NCBI RefSeq assembly: GCF_003287275.1
Contig: NZ_QEVW01000014.1
Location: 124,001-188,000 of the forward strand
Source of the DNA: Paenibacillus taichungensis
Lineage (GTDB): Bacteria; Bacillota; Bacilli; Paenibacillales; Paenibacillaceae
Direction of reading: 5' to 3'
Length of the DNA: 64,000 nt
In this document: positions 53,770 through 63,509 of the stretch, in pieces
Position numbering within the stretch: position 1 is the stretch's first letter
How the letters are laid out: the number at the start of each line of letters is the position of its first letter
Program-made: the position numbers and the translations under genes
The notes under the pieces: generated by a model
The model's database searches: none
What the model was told of the DNA's origin: nothing
Seen by the model: the letters and a program-made list of their open reading frames with translations, nothing else

Positions 53770-54750
53770 ATGGAAAAGACCCAATCTGCATCAACAGCTT
53801 ACCGCAAGGAACGAAGCAATACCGGATTCTGGCTCGTCGTGCTCGGCGCCGCCCTTTGGGGTGTAGATCCACTGTTTCGTATTATTTTGCTCAAAACGAT
53901 GACCTCCACTCAGATTGTACTGGTGGAACATATTATTGTCAGCCTTGTGGCAATTCCCGTGTTGTGGAAGTTCCGGGCTGATCTGAAAAACCTGCGTGCA
54001 CGCCACTGGATTGCCGTGATTTTTATCTCCTGGGGAGGATCTGCTCTCGCCACGGTCTTATTCACCCTGGCGCTGACACATAACGATCCCAACACCGTTT
54101 TGTTATTGCAGAAGATGCAGCCGCTATTTGCGATTGTTCTGGCTAAGCTTTTGCTGAAAGAAACATTGCCTCGCCGCTTCGGCGGACTGTTTATCATTGC
54201 ACTTGCAGGAACATACCTGCTCACGTTCGGATTCACTCTTCCCATTGGCAACTGGGACAATTGGGTTCATGCAGGCAGCCTGTTATCACTGGGTGCAGCT
54301 GCATTGTGGGGCGGTTCAACGGTTATGGGACGGCTGATGCTGGGGCAAACCCGTTATGAAACGGTCACCTCCCTGCGCTTTGTCGTAGCCTTGCCGCTGC
54401 TGATCTTTATGACTTGGAACGAAGGTGCTGCCTGGACATTCCCTTCCGCTACAGGTGAACAGGCGGCTGTAGCACTTAATATTCTGGGTCAGGCATTACT
54501 GCCAGGGTTGCTGAGTCTTCTCTTATATTACAAAGGGCTCTCTTCCACCAAAGCCTCAGTCGCAACGCTCGCAGAACTGAGCTTCCCGATGGCCGGTGTA
54601 CTGGTAAACTGGATTGCATTCCGTACATTAATTACATGGGAGCAACTGGTGGGCTTCATCCTCATCTGGATTGCCCTATTCGCTATCTCCAAACAGCAAG
54701 AACGCTCAGCGAGTCCGGCTGATGCTGCACCGAAGCTTCGTACAAATTGA
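53770..54750 (+). CDS. EamA/DMT-family transporter under FMN riboswitch control (putative riboflavin transporter)
   Basis: A 326-aa ten-TM drug/metabolite transporter with two EamA repeats (first: FWLVVLGAALWGVDPLF; FTLALTHNDPNTVLLLQKMQPLFAIVLAKLLLKE; second: LSLGAAALWGGSTVMGRL; YYKGLSSTKASVATLAELSFPMAGVLVNW). The FMN riboswitch upstream implies a flavin-linked substrate, most simply riboflavin uptake, as for the DMT-type RibN and ImpX transporters. No ECF RibU-like protein is in the window. AAGGAG lies 8 nt before ATG 53770. The substrate is inferred from regulation only. Confidence 0.85.
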   Translation: MEKTQSASTAYRKERSNTGFWLVVLGAALWGVDPLFRIILLKTMTSTQIVLVEHIIVSLVAIPVLWKFRADLKNLRARHWIAVIFISWGGSALATVLFTLALTHNDPNTVLLLQKMQPLFAIVLAKLLLKETLPRRFGGLFIIALAGTYLLTFGFTLPIGNWDNWVHAGSLLSLGAAALWGGSTVMGRLMLGQTRYETVTSLRFVVALPLLIFMTWNEGAAWTFPSATGEQAAVALNILGQALLPGLLSLLLYYKGLSSTKASVATLAELSFPMAGVLVNWIAFRTLITWEQLVGFILIWIALFAISKQQERSASPADAAPKLRTN

Positions 54751-54775
54751 AATTGTATATAAATGCAAATCAATT

Positions 54776-54821
54776 AAGGCACTGCACATCCTTCGAGATG
54801 TATAGTGCCTTTTGTCTTTTT
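54776..54821 (+). terminator. Terminator after the EamA transporter gene
   Basis: AAGGCACT/AGTGCCTT stem with an inner ACATC/GATGT pairing, followed by TTGTCTTTTT. Confidence 0.78.
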
Positions 54822-54887
54822 ACTATTCCGATGGTACGATGACTTAGGGAATAATAGATCAAGTTAATTTAGAGAGGAACGATCATC

Positions 54888-56393
54888 ATGTCTTCATCTT
54901 CATCATTTTCATATACATCTTACGATGCCATAGGTTTGGCTGAATTGGTTCGCGCTCGGGAGATATCTCCTGTCGAATTGCTTGAAGCGGCTTATGCTCG
55001 CCTGGAAGAAGTGAACCCGCAGCTCAATGCAGTCATTCGTACATATGAAACACGCGCTCGTCAGGAAGCAAGTATGGTTCATCCGGGAGAGCAACCCTTT
55101 GCCGGCGTGCCCTTGTTATTGAAAGATATCTCTCAATCCCTGGAAGGTGAAATTCTCACCTCAGGTTCCCGCCTTCTCCGTGAGCATCGTTCACAACGGA
55201 ATTCCAATTTCGTTTCCCGTCTGCGCGATGCAGGCTTCATTATCATTGGACATACCAATACGCCGGAATTTGGCCTGAAAAACATTACCGAACCCCGTCT
55301 TCACGGTCCAACTCGAAATCCATGGAATACGAATCACTCACCCGGCGGTTCAAGTGGCGGCGCCGCTGCCGCAGTAGCCTCGGGTATTGTCCCCCTTGCA
55401 GGAGCAAGTGACGGCGGCGGTTCCATCCGAATTCCTGCTTCATTCAGCGGCTTGTTCGGACTCAAACCTACACGTGGACGGACACCTGTTGGACCAGGGG
55501 TTGGCCGTCAGTGGCAGGGTGCTTCGATTGATTTTGCCTTGTCCCGTTCCGTTCGTGACAGCGCTGCTTTACTGGATACATTGCAAGTGATTCAACCGGA
55601 AGCTGCGTTTCATGCTCCCCTCTTCCCAGGCAGCTATCTGGCTGATATGAACTACCCTCATCAACGCAAACTGAGAGTTGCTTACACGACAGCTTCGCCT
55701 GTAGGTACACCAGTGAGTGAAGAAGCCAAACAAGCTGTATATAAGACAGTCCGCTGGCTGGAAGAACAAGGTCATGAGGTTGAAGAAAAACTAAGTCCGG
55801 TGAATGGTGTCAAATTAATGGAGAACTATTACATGATGAACAGCGGCGAAATGGCGGCGATGATCTCTTCGATGGAACGTTCTATGGGTAGAGCATTAAC
55901 CTCTGATGATATGGAGATCGAGTCTTGGGTTCTGGCTGAGGCCGGCAAAAAAGTATCCGCTGCCGAATTCGTACATAGTTTGGCCGAATGGGATGTTGCC
56001 GCAGCTCAGATGTCTACGTTGTTTGAACGGTATGATTTTTATGTCACACCCGTCAATGCTTTTTCCGCTCCCAAGATTGGAGAATTGACACCTCATGATG
56101 AACAGATTCAGTATTTGATGCGCATTAGTGATTTGGACAAGATCCAGCAACAACAGTTGATTTATGAGATGTTTGAACCAAGTCTTACCTACACACCGTT
56201 CACTCAGCTCGCGAATCTGACAGGTCAACCAGCCATGAGTGTTCCTGTTCACCTGACTCCTGAAGGCCTGCCCATGGGTGTACAAATTATGGCAACGAAA
56301 GGCCGTGAAGACTGGTTGCTTCATCTGGCTGGTCAGCTGGAAACATCCGAACTATGGGTCGGCATGCAGGGTAATCCACTGTTTCCAGTATAA
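54888..56393 (+). CDS. Amidase signature family enzyme
   Basis: A 501-aa amidase with the Lys-cisSer-Ser triad in the right spacing: K79 (LLLKDIS), S155 ([10 protein letters not shown]) and S179 ([10 protein letters not shown]). It could hydrolyse small amides, or be a misnamed GatA relative; the absence of gatB/gatC neighbours argues against GatA. GAGAGG lies 9 nt before the ATG. It heads a plus-strand run with a urea-carboxylase-associated protein and a LysE transporter, with gaps of 112 nt each, so common transcription is possible. Confidence 0.85.
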   Translation: MSSSSSFSYTSYDAIGLAELVRAREISPVELLEAAYARLEEVNPQLNAVIRTYETRARQEASMVHPGEQPFAGVPLLLKDISQSLEGEILTSGSRLLREHRSQRNSNFVSRLRDAGFIIIGHTNTPEFGLKNITEPRLHGPTRNPWNTNHSPGGSSGGAAAAVASGIVPLAGASDGGGSIRIPASFSGLFGLKPTRGRTPVGPGVGRQWQGASIDFALSRSVRDSAALLDTLQVIQPEAAFHAPLFPGSYLADMNYPHQRKLRVAYTTASPVGTPVSEEAKQAVYKTVRWLEEQGHEVEEKLSPVNGVKLMENYYMMNSGEMAAMISSMERSMGRALTSDDMEIESWVLAEAGKKVSAAEFVHSLAEWDVAAAQMSTLFERYDFYVTPVNAFSAPKIGELTPHDEQIQYLMRISDLDKIQQQQLIYEMFEPSLTYTPFTQLANLTGQPAMSVPVHLTPEGLPMGVQIMATKGREDWLLHLAGQLETSELWVGMQGNPLFPV

Positions 56394-56505
56394 ACTCTGA
56401 TTACAATCTATATCATTTTCAATGTGAGCCGTATGTTTGCCAAAATGCATGAAAGCCATGTCAGCTCCGCATACTGAAAGCAAAAACAGCGGAGGAATGT
56501 GACGA

Positions 56506-57129
56506 ATGAATATGAATACAACGGAACGCCACAAACAGGCTGTTCGCATCCCGGCCAAAACGGGTTATGCCGTTAAGGTAAATAAGGGTTCATTAATTCG
56601 GGTGACCGATTTGGAGGGGCAGCAGGTCGTTGATTTTGTTGCATATGATGCTCAAAATGCCAATAATCGACTAGACCCAGGTGTAACGATGGACGTACTG
56701 CGGTCCTACCGGATCAAACCAGGACAAACCGTGTATTCCAATCAATATCAGCCGTTGCTTAAGATCGTTCGTGACACGGTTGGTGTTCATGATTTTTTCA
56801 ACTCCGCCTGTCGTCCGGAAATGTATGAAGTTTTATACGATAAAAAGGATCATGCCAGCTGCTATCATAACCTAAATCAGGCTCTTGAACCGTTCGGGAT
56901 CTTGCCGCCGGATCAGCATTATCCGTTTAATCTGTTTATGAAATCGGTTGTAGATGATCTTGGCAAGATTGACGTTGTAGCTCCAGATTCCCGCGCCGGT
57001 GACTATGTGGAGATGGAGGCACTGACCGATCTGATTATCGGTTTATCCGCCTGCCCATGTGAAGAGAGCTCATGCAACGGATTTCATTGCACAGCTATTC
57101 AGCTGGATGTAGAATCCATGGCAGATTAA
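56506..57129 (+). CDS. Urea carboxylase-associated family protein (DUF1989)
   Basis: A 207-aa protein of the DUF1989 family, recognised by VTDLEGQQVVDFVAYDAQN near the N-terminus, the RSYRIKPGQTVYSN block, and the cysteine cluster SACPCEESSCNGFHC. Relatives accompany urea carboxylase and guanidine-degradation genes, where subunits have carboxyguanidine deiminase activity; isolated copies have no known role. Neither urea carboxylase nor allophanate hydrolase is in the window. GGAGG lies 10 nt before the ATG. Confidence 0.78.
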   Translation: MNMNTTERHKQAVRIPAKTGYAVKVNKGSLIRVTDLEGQQVVDFVAYDAQNANNRLDPGVTMDVLRSYRIKPGQTVYSNQYQPLLKIVRDTVGVHDFFNSACRPEMYEVLYDKKDHASCYHNLNQALEPFGILPPDQHYPFNLFMKSVVDDLGKIDVVAPDSRAGDYVEMEALTDLIIGLSACPCEESSCNGFHCTAIQLDVESMAD

Positions 57130-57240
57130 GAGACGCACAGCTTGTTCTAATTTGCTCCAGTCGGGAATACGATGACTTGTACCCATATGGTCTGACTTAC
57201 CGGTACAATTCGTCGAACCCGTTAAGGAGTGAACGTGTAT

Positions 57241-57867
57241 ATGTCTGTACTGTTTAGTTATATTATTCTGGGAATCTCACTATCAGCTCCAATTGGTCCG
57301 ATCAATGCCGCTCAGTTGGATCGGGGAGCCCGCCATGGATTTATGCACGCCTGGATTTTGGGGCTTGGTGCCATGTTTGCAGATTTGGTGTACATGCTTC
57401 TGATCTACTTTGGAGTTGCCCATTTTCTGGACACGCCGTTCATGCGCTCGTTTCTTTGGTCATTTGGAAGCTTTATTCTGGTGTATACCGGTGTGGAAAC
57501 ACTGTCGAAGTTAAAAGACGGCATTCAGGCCTCTTCTACAGCAGAAGCGAGGGTTGGGAAATCTTTTGTCTCTGGCTTTCTCATGGCCCTGTCCAATCCC
57601 CTGAATATTCTATTCTGGCTCGGCATTTACGGCTCTATTCTCGCTACAACCGTGAAGCATACCGATACCGCTCATCTGCTAATATACAGTTCTGGTATTT
57701 TCATAGGCATCCTTGTATGGGATGTCATCATGGCTGGCATGGCAAGTCGATTCCATAAACGCAGCAACGAAACCGTTTTGCGTTGGATCTCCATCATCTC
57801 GGGTATCTGCCTGATTGGTTTTGGCCTGTACTTCGGGCTTGAAGCTGTACGATCTATCTTTTTCTAA
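57241..57867 (+). CDS. LysE/RhtB-family amino acid exporter
   Basis: A 208-aa six-TM exporter with the LysE signature near the start (LGISLSAPIGPINAAQLDRGARHGF) and ALSNPLNILFWLG in the middle. Such proteins export amino acids or related compounds. AAGGAG lies 11 nt before ATG 57241; GTG 57235 at 5 nt is an equally plausible start. Confidence 0.86.
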   Translation: MSVLFSYIILGISLSAPIGPINAAQLDRGARHGFMHAWILGLGAMFADLVYMLLIYFGVAHFLDTPFMRSFLWSFGSFILVYTGVETLSKLKDGIQASSTAEARVGKSFVSGFLMALSNPLNILFWLGIYGSILATTVKHTDTAHLLIYSSGIFIGILVWDVIMAGMASRFHKRSNETVLRWISIISGICLIGFGLYFGLEAVRSIFF

Positions 57868-57950
57868 CTTAAAAACTACACTGGACAGTCACCCAACACC
57901 ATCCGCATTAATACGTTAACGGTATCATGTGGAATGGAGTTGGGGAATCA

Positions 57951-58712
57951 ATGGCAGAGCTGTACAGTGCCGATGAAATAAATGCATCATTCAAAGGCCT
58001 GCCCGAATGGCAGCAGGACGCATATTCAAAATTTTCCAATATGATTGCAGATGAGGATAATACGTATCCTTGTGTACCTGGACGTATGGGTTTTCTCTCA
58101 GGACATCTGAGATATGGATTCACAAGGGATCCACGTACACAAGCTTCTGCTGAAGACATGGCGGAATTACTTCGTCAATATGGTCCCATTTCTCGGGATA
58201 CGGGACATTATGCTTCTTTGGTTGTCATTTGCGATACAACAGATGATTTGAGAAACAACACTACGGTAGAGCAGTATCAGTCCTTGTTCTGGGAGATGCT
58301 TAACCGGGTAAGCTCACTCGATACCGCCTCTTGGCCTGAACATATTTCAACTGATCCGCATGAAGCGACATGGGAATTTTGCTTTGGCGGGGAGCCTTAC
58401 TTTTGTTTCTGTGCCACTCCCGCGCACGAGCTTAGAGCCAGCAGGCACTTCCCCTATCTTATGTTTGCTTTTCAACCACGATGGGTGTTTGAATCGATTA
58501 ATGACAACACACCTCTTGGCCGGAAAATGAAAACTTTGATCCGCAAGCGGTTAGCAGCCTATGATGCCATTCCTGCTCATCCTTCCCTCATGTGGTATGG
58601 ACAGCAGGATAACCTGGAATGGAAACAATATTTCCTGCCCGATGACGAGCAGACCCCTTCCAAGTGCCCATTCATGCGCATGAAGCAAGCCATTAGCAAA
58701 ATGACAAAATAG
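57951..58712 (+). CDS. YqcI/YcgG family protein
   Basis: A ~253-aa protein like B. subtilis YqcI and YcgG. Family blocks seen are DEDNTYPCVPGRMGF, GHYASLVVICDTTDD, FWEMLNRVSSLD, EFCFGGEPYFCFC and KCPFMRM near the end. The function is unknown; the cysteines in YPCVPG and KCPF are notable. ATG 57951 is preferred; ATG 57927 is possible but its site is poor. It converges on the next permease gene with 18 bp between stops. Confidence 0.82.
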   Translation: MAELYSADEINASFKGLPEWQQDAYSKFSNMIADEDNTYPCVPGRMGFLSGHLRYGFTRDPRTQASAEDMAELLRQYGPISRDTGHYASLVVICDTTDDLRNNTTVEQYQSLFWEMLNRVSSLDTASWPEHISTDPHEATWEFCFGGEPYFCFCATPAHELRASRHFPYLMFAFQPRWVFESINDNTPLGRKMKTLIRKRLAAYDAIPAHPSLMWYGQQDNLEWKQYFLPDDEQTPSKCPFMRMKQAISKMTK

Positions 58713-58730
58713 CTTATACGAGACACCCTT

Positions 58731-60077
58731 TCAAGTCTTTGATGGTTCAGTGGTTGGAGATGGTCGCGGTTTTCGTACTTTGTTTACAATGTAAGTGATC
58801 AAGGCTATCAATACAACAAGACCTATACTGGCCAGCAGACCTCTTCTGCTGGCTTTTTCCATAGCCGTGCCAGCTACTGCTGCAAGTATAAGGACCATGG
58901 CGATCCATACTTTGATCCGATTCCAACTCGTTGGCTTCATTTTCTTGATATACGTGATGCAAATCAAAAGCCAGGTATACATTAATACCAAGCTGCCTGC
59001 GGTTGTTACATATTCGAATAGGCTCTTAGGCATCCATAATGCCAGGAGAGTAGAAAGGATTAATCCGGCCGCAGTGCATCCTAATGCATACAGGGGCATG
59101 CTCTTGTTTCCCCAAGTCTTCGTAAACATCTTCGGTGCATCTCCGTCCTCACCCAATTTAACCAGCATGGATGTAATCGCATAGATTGATGCAACCATCG
59201 TGGAAAACCCCGCGATAATCAAAATTCCGTTGAGAATATGAACCACGACCGTAAACCCAATCGATGACATCGCTTTGACGAGAGGACTCTCATCTGGTGT
59301 TAATTTAGCAGCGGGGACCAGTAGCAGGATCAAGGCAATCGCCACAACATACAGCGTACTGACGGTTAACAACATCACTCTGCCTGACTTCACAGCGTCC
59401 TTAGGTTCTTTCAGCTTGGCTGCCATTAAACCCATGACCTCAATCCCGGCAAAGGCAAAAAAAGCATAAATAAACCCGGTCCACACGCCTTTTATTTTGT
59501 GAGGGAACCATTCATTCGTTATTTTCTGCGGTGTAATCTTTACATCTAACCAGCCAAGACAAGCCGCTGCTGCAATCCCGATAAAAGCAACCGTTGCAGC
59601 TAGCTTGATTACGGCGAGCACATTCTCCGTTTGGGTTAACCCTTTGGCTCCCAATGCGGCGATGAACAATCCAATGCATGCATATACCGCAACGAACACC
59701 CATAATGGAAACTTGGGAAACCAAAATTGAGAGAACAATCCAAGCGCCGTTAATGAACTCCCCATGATCAGCATTTCGGAAGACCAATACATCCATCCAC
59801 TTCCAAAACCGGCCCATGGGCCGAACGCTTCCCCGGCATATGTTCGGAAAGCCCCTTCCTTCGGATCTTCTGCCGTCATCTGAGCCAATGCTCCAAAAAC
59901 AAAGTAGGTCCCCGCAGCAGCCAGCACCAAAAGTACAAGCACGGATAAACCGGACCAATGAATAGCCAGACTTGTTCCGAGGAAAAATCCGGTTCCTAGC
60001 GTACATCCTGCTCCAAATAAGGAAAGACTAATCCAGCTCAGTTTATCTTCTTCTTTTTGATGCACATGACTTTTCAT
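58731..60077 (-). CDS. APC-family amino acid permease (second)
   Basis: A 448-aa permease with about 12 TM helices. The first helix SLFGAGCTLGTGFFLGTSLAI is the APC binding loop; AFFAFAGIEVMGLMAAKLKEP is the TM6 region. It differs from the permease at 48600 and resembles Bacillales YkbA/YveA-like amino acid transporters only in general. GGAGG is 5 nt before the ATG. The 325 bp upstream (60078-60402) are AT-rich and hold its promoter region and the terminator of the next gene. Confidence 0.83.
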   Translation of the reverse strand: MKSHVHQKEEDKLSWISLSLFGAGCTLGTGFFLGTSLAIHWSGLSVLVLLVLAAAGTYFVFGALAQMTAEDPKEGAFRTYAGEAFGPWAGFGSGWMYWSSEMLIMGSSLTALGLFSQFWFPKFPLWVFVAVYACIGLFIAALGAKGLTQTENVLAVIKLAATVAFIGIAAAACLGWLDVKITPQKITNEWFPHKIKGVWTGFIYAFFAFAGIEVMGLMAAKLKEPKDAVKSGRVMLLTVSTLYVVAIALILLLVPAAKLTPDESPLVKAMSSIGFTVVVHILNGILIIAGFSTMVASIYAITSMLVKLGEDGDAPKMFTKTWGNKSMPLYALGCTAAGLILSTLLALWMPKSLFEYVTTAGSLVLMYTWLLICITYIKKMKPTSWNRIKVWIAMVLILAAVAGTAMEKASRRGLLASIGLVVLIALITYIVNKVRKPRPSPTTEPSKT

Positions 60078-60275
60078 ATGTATCCTCCTTCATGCGTACC
60101 CCATTACGGTTTACATATGATGGATTTTTTATGTCATTAAAGTAAAAAAGAAAATGAAACTGACAATAGATTTAGTTTACATAATAATAATCTCGTTAAC
60201 TAATGGTGTTACTGTTGATACATCAATGCTTTTGGAATAAAACAGTAGTAACACTTTTAAGCTTCTATCATTAAT

Positions 60276-60314
60276 GAAAACCCTTCGAACTGAAAAACAG
60301 TTTGAAGGGTTTCT
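60276..60314 (-). terminator. Terminator after the GH2 gene (bidirectional)
   Basis: AAACCCTTC.AACTG pairs with CAGTT.GAAGGGTTT around a 5-nt loop, then T-rich sequence on the minus strand; 89 nt after the stop. Confidence 0.75.
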
Positions 60315-60402
60315 TGTTAGTTCCTGAGAACAAACTTCTCGTTTGTTAAGGCGAATCTGTCGGTGGATGTTCTTGTAGCTAATAACCTACATAATGAAGG
60401 TT

Positions 60403-63252
60403 CTATTTGTTGCCGAACAATTGTTGAAGCTCAACCATCTCTATCTGGGCTTCCGGTTGGAATTCCTCACTTCTCACATATTGTGCAAGGCTGTAAAGCA
60501 ATTGCCGCCCTTCCGTTTGGCTAATCAATTTATCATAATTTAGCGCCCCAACCAACAGCTTGCCTTTTCCAACCTGGCATTCAAACAGCAGCCCCAGCTT
60601 ATGATTACGTTCAAAATTATCGATAGTTTGAACGAAAGGCTGAACATTCGCGGCAACCTTATCCAAAATAATAGACCGTGAATTCATGACGATATGCCAC
60701 CAAGGATACGTGGAATGCGTCTCACTTGGGAAGTGCTTCAATGCTGGATGCGCGTTATCGATTAGAAGACCAAGCGTGCCGACCGGCACTTGCTTGTTCA
60801 TGCTTTCCGAAATGGATCGGAACATCGGATAACACCAGAAATCGGTACAATATGTGCCTTCGATTGAATTATCGTTATCCTCGAGTGTTGGAAGCAGAAG
60901 CACACTCTCCCCTTTTTCCAGCAAGCTAATGACTCCATTGGACAATTCCTTATAAATATGGTCATGTTCAATAGCTGTCACATCATGATCAGGGTATACC
61001 CATAGGTCATATTGTTTCCGAATATCGGTACCTGGAATATGCAGGGATAGAGTGATTGGCGTCATCTTTTTCACATCTGGCAGCTTGAACTTGATTTGAC
61101 TTATTTCAAACCAAGTTTCGCCAGAGATAAAGGAAATCTCTTCTTTTCCTCGTGCAAGCAATTGATCCGAATCACGTAATTCCCACACCACAGCATGACC
61201 TGTCAATGAATCTGCTCGGTAGTACCTTAATTGAATGTGGGCATTGAAATCTTCTCCTGAATTGTAGTTGTATTTCTCGAATCGGGCCAGAAGGACTGCA
61301 TCGGAGCAAAACGTCCTCCACTCCTCGGGAGTAATTAACCCTTTCGAATCCATGAAGGCATCCAAAATACCTACCAGTGCTGTCCCCTGTCCACTAAAAT
61401 CCTGAAGATCAAGCAATTGAAACCCTGCCAGATGATTGGATCGAAATGCCGCCTCAAGCTCCTCCTTATAGCAGTCAACGGCAAGTTTGCCAGAGTTTCT
61501 GAAAAAGGGTTCAGCCAGATGTCCCATTCCCTTGGACTGCAATCGTTCCCGAAACACCTCAAAGTTTTTTGCTTTCAACGACCCGGTATACTTCTCGATC
61601 TCTTCATAATTCGGATACATGGCATATTGTCCAATTTCATGGGAGATGACGGGCAGGTGTGGAATGAGCTGTTGTTCAACAGAAGCGGCTTTCACGGTCT
61701 TGGCCTCCGTGCCATATTGAATTTGAATTTCAGATTCCTCTGCTTGAATTCCCTCATTCTCCGAAACTGTCCCAACGGGCAAGATCATGTCGTCATAATC
61801 CTTCAGAGTACCAGGCACGTCGGTTTGCACATGACCCAACGGGGCATCACACATGGCATAGGAGCCGCGGAAAAGTCTATCTTTGGAAAAACGCACACCA
61901 CAGTAAAAATCTTCTTCCTCTAGAATGTGCGGAGTGAACTGAAAATTGTTTGAACCCTGAGTGTACAGAGGTCGTGGATCAAATGCTCTATACGCTTTGA
62001 TAATGGCATTTAGTCTTTCTTTGCTTCCCCAAAGTTCATTACCGAGTGACATCATGACAAAAGAAGGATGATTCCCATACGCCTTGAGCATGGCAAAGCC
62101 TTCACGAATAAGATAGTCCTGTTCAGCCTGATTATGCTGTGGGTCGAGTTCATCCGTGATTGTACCCCAGAATGGCAATTCAGGCTCCATATAGATGCCA
62201 AGCATATCTGCAGCGGTGAACGCTGCTTCAGGCGGACAGCAGGTATGGAAACGATAATGATTTATACCATATGATTTGGAAATGCTCAGGATTCGCAGCC
62301 ATTCATCCACATCGGTTGGTGCGTAACCTGTAAGTGGAAAGATTAAACCATCATGTTTTCCGCGAAGAAAGGTCTTTCGACCATTGATAGTAAAAGAATC
62401 TCCAGCAGCTTCAAAATCTCTCAGTCCTGTTATGATTTCGGTTGTATCCAGCACATCGCCATGTTCACCCAACAGATTAAGGGTCAGCACATACAGATGT
62501 GGGTCCGAATCACTCCAGAGCAATGCGTCGTCTCCCATCTTGTAGAGCACATTCACTTCGTCCTGACTGCATGGGTAGGTTTGCTCACTCACCACATGAT
62601 TTCTGTCTGAAGCTATATATCCATGAGTCTCTTCTAAAAGAGGCTTGAAGGTTTGCGCAGTAACAGACAATACAGTACCTGGTATCGATTTGGACAAAGT
62701 ACTTGCGATTCTAAAGGATCGCTCTTTCGCATCGGGATAGATCTGTACCTCACCCATATGCACGTCGTGGTAAAAATGAAGCTCCAGCTTCCCGGTAATT
62801 CCGTTCCAGTTGGTCTGAGTATCGGCGGATGTAAGATGCCCGCCTTTCGTCGGATAGTCCGTATTATCAACCCGGATGGTGAGGGTGTGTTTTCCCTCCA
62901 GTAGTCCTTCCGGCAAACTGTACACATGGGGGGTGTTAAGGCTATCTTGTGTTCCAACTTCTTCACCATCGACCCATAACTTCGTTATACGCGTGCGTTC
63001 CAGATACAAACTGCATCTCTTGCTAGCAAGTGTAGCTGGTATATCAATTTCCCGTTTCAGCCATACCCATCCTTCATATGAATATTCATCAGTCAGAGAC
63101 CCGATGTGAGCCACATCATTCTTCCTACCCTTGCGTGCATGAGAAGTTGTGTTCGGCAGTGTTATAGTGTCTTCAAATGGGCCTTGAACGCCTTGTTTAT
63201 GTTCATCCAGTTGAAGCTCCCAGCTTCCCTGCAAGTTCATTTTGGTTAACAT
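60403..63252 (-). CDS. Glycoside hydrolase family 2 enzyme
   Basis: A 949-aa cytoplasmic GH2 protein. Order: jelly-roll sugar-binding domain (1-160; EGWVWLKREIDIP), Ig-like domain (to ~280), TIM barrel (~285-650), then a C-terminal extension ending in a domain with GKGKLLVGALNYDKL. Acid/base is E406 (LGNELWG), and the nucleophile is probably E539 (SHEIGQYAMYP). Members are beta-galactosidases, glucuronidases and mannosidases. The substrate cannot be told from sequence. GGAG lies 8 nt before the ATG. No transporter or regulator for a sugar is next to it. Confidence 0.87.
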   Translation of the reverse strand: MLTKMNLQGSWELQLDEHKQGVQGPFEDTITLPNTTSHARKGRKNDVAHIGSLTDEYSYEGWVWLKREIDIPATLASKRCSLYLERTRITKLWVDGEEVGTQDSLNTPHVYSLPEGLLEGKHTLTIRVDNTDYPTKGGHLTSADTQTNWNGITGKLELHFYHDVHMGEVQIYPDAKERSFRIASTLSKSIPGTVLSVTAQTFKPLLEETHGYIASDRNHVVSEQTYPCSQDEVNVLYKMGDDALLWSDSDPHLYVLTLNLLGEHGDVLDTTEIITGLRDFEAAGDSFTINGRKTFLRGKHDGLIFPLTGYAPTDVDEWLRILSISKSYGINHYRFHTCCPPEAAFTAADMLGIYMEPELPFWGTITDELDPQHNQAEQDYLIREGFAMLKAYGNHPSFVMMSLGNELWGSKERLNAIIKAYRAFDPRPLYTQGSNNFQFTPHILEEEDFYCGVRFSKDRLFRGSYAMCDAPLGHVQTDVPGTLKDYDDMILPVGTVSENEGIQAEESEIQIQYGTEAKTVKAASVEQQLIPHLPVISHEIGQYAMYPNYEEIEKYTGSLKAKNFEVFRERLQSKGMGHLAEPFFRNSGKLAVDCYKEELEAAFRSNHLAGFQLLDLQDFSGQGTALVGILDAFMDSKGLITPEEWRTFCSDAVLLARFEKYNYNSGEDFNAHIQLRYYRADSLTGHAVVWELRDSDQLLARGKEEISFISGETWFEISQIKFKLPDVKKMTPITLSLHIPGTDIRKQYDLWVYPDHDVTAIEHDHIYKELSNGVISLLEKGESVLLLPTLEDNDNSIEGTYCTDFWCYPMFRSISESMNKQVPVGTLGLLIDNAHPALKHFPSETHSTYPWWHIVMNSRSIILDKVAANVQPFVQTIDNFERNHKLGLLFECQVGKGKLLVGALNYDKLISQTEGRQLLYSLAQYVRSEEFQPEAQIEMVELQQLFGNK

Positions 63253-63421
63253 GATCCCAACTCCTCTATTCCTTTATGTATGTAATCTATTCTTTTAGTT
63301 CGTATTACTATTATATAACTGTAACCTTAGTCCACCCATATAATAAAATTTATGCTGAGTATAACAATATGGAAATAATCCAAAGGTTGTCGGTAACAAG
63401 TTGTCGCTATAATGACTTGAA

Positions 63422-63448
63422 AATAAAAAAGTCGCCCAAAGGCGACTA
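63422..63448 (-). terminator. Terminator after helD
   Basis: AGTCGCC/GGCGACT stem with a 4-nt loop, then TTTTTTATTTT on the minus strand, 62 nt after the stop. Confidence 0.85.
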
Positions 63449-63509
63449 GTGTTACTTATTTGGGTGGTTCTATTCTTATACACAGCTAGATCAGAAAATA
63501 CCGGCAAAG

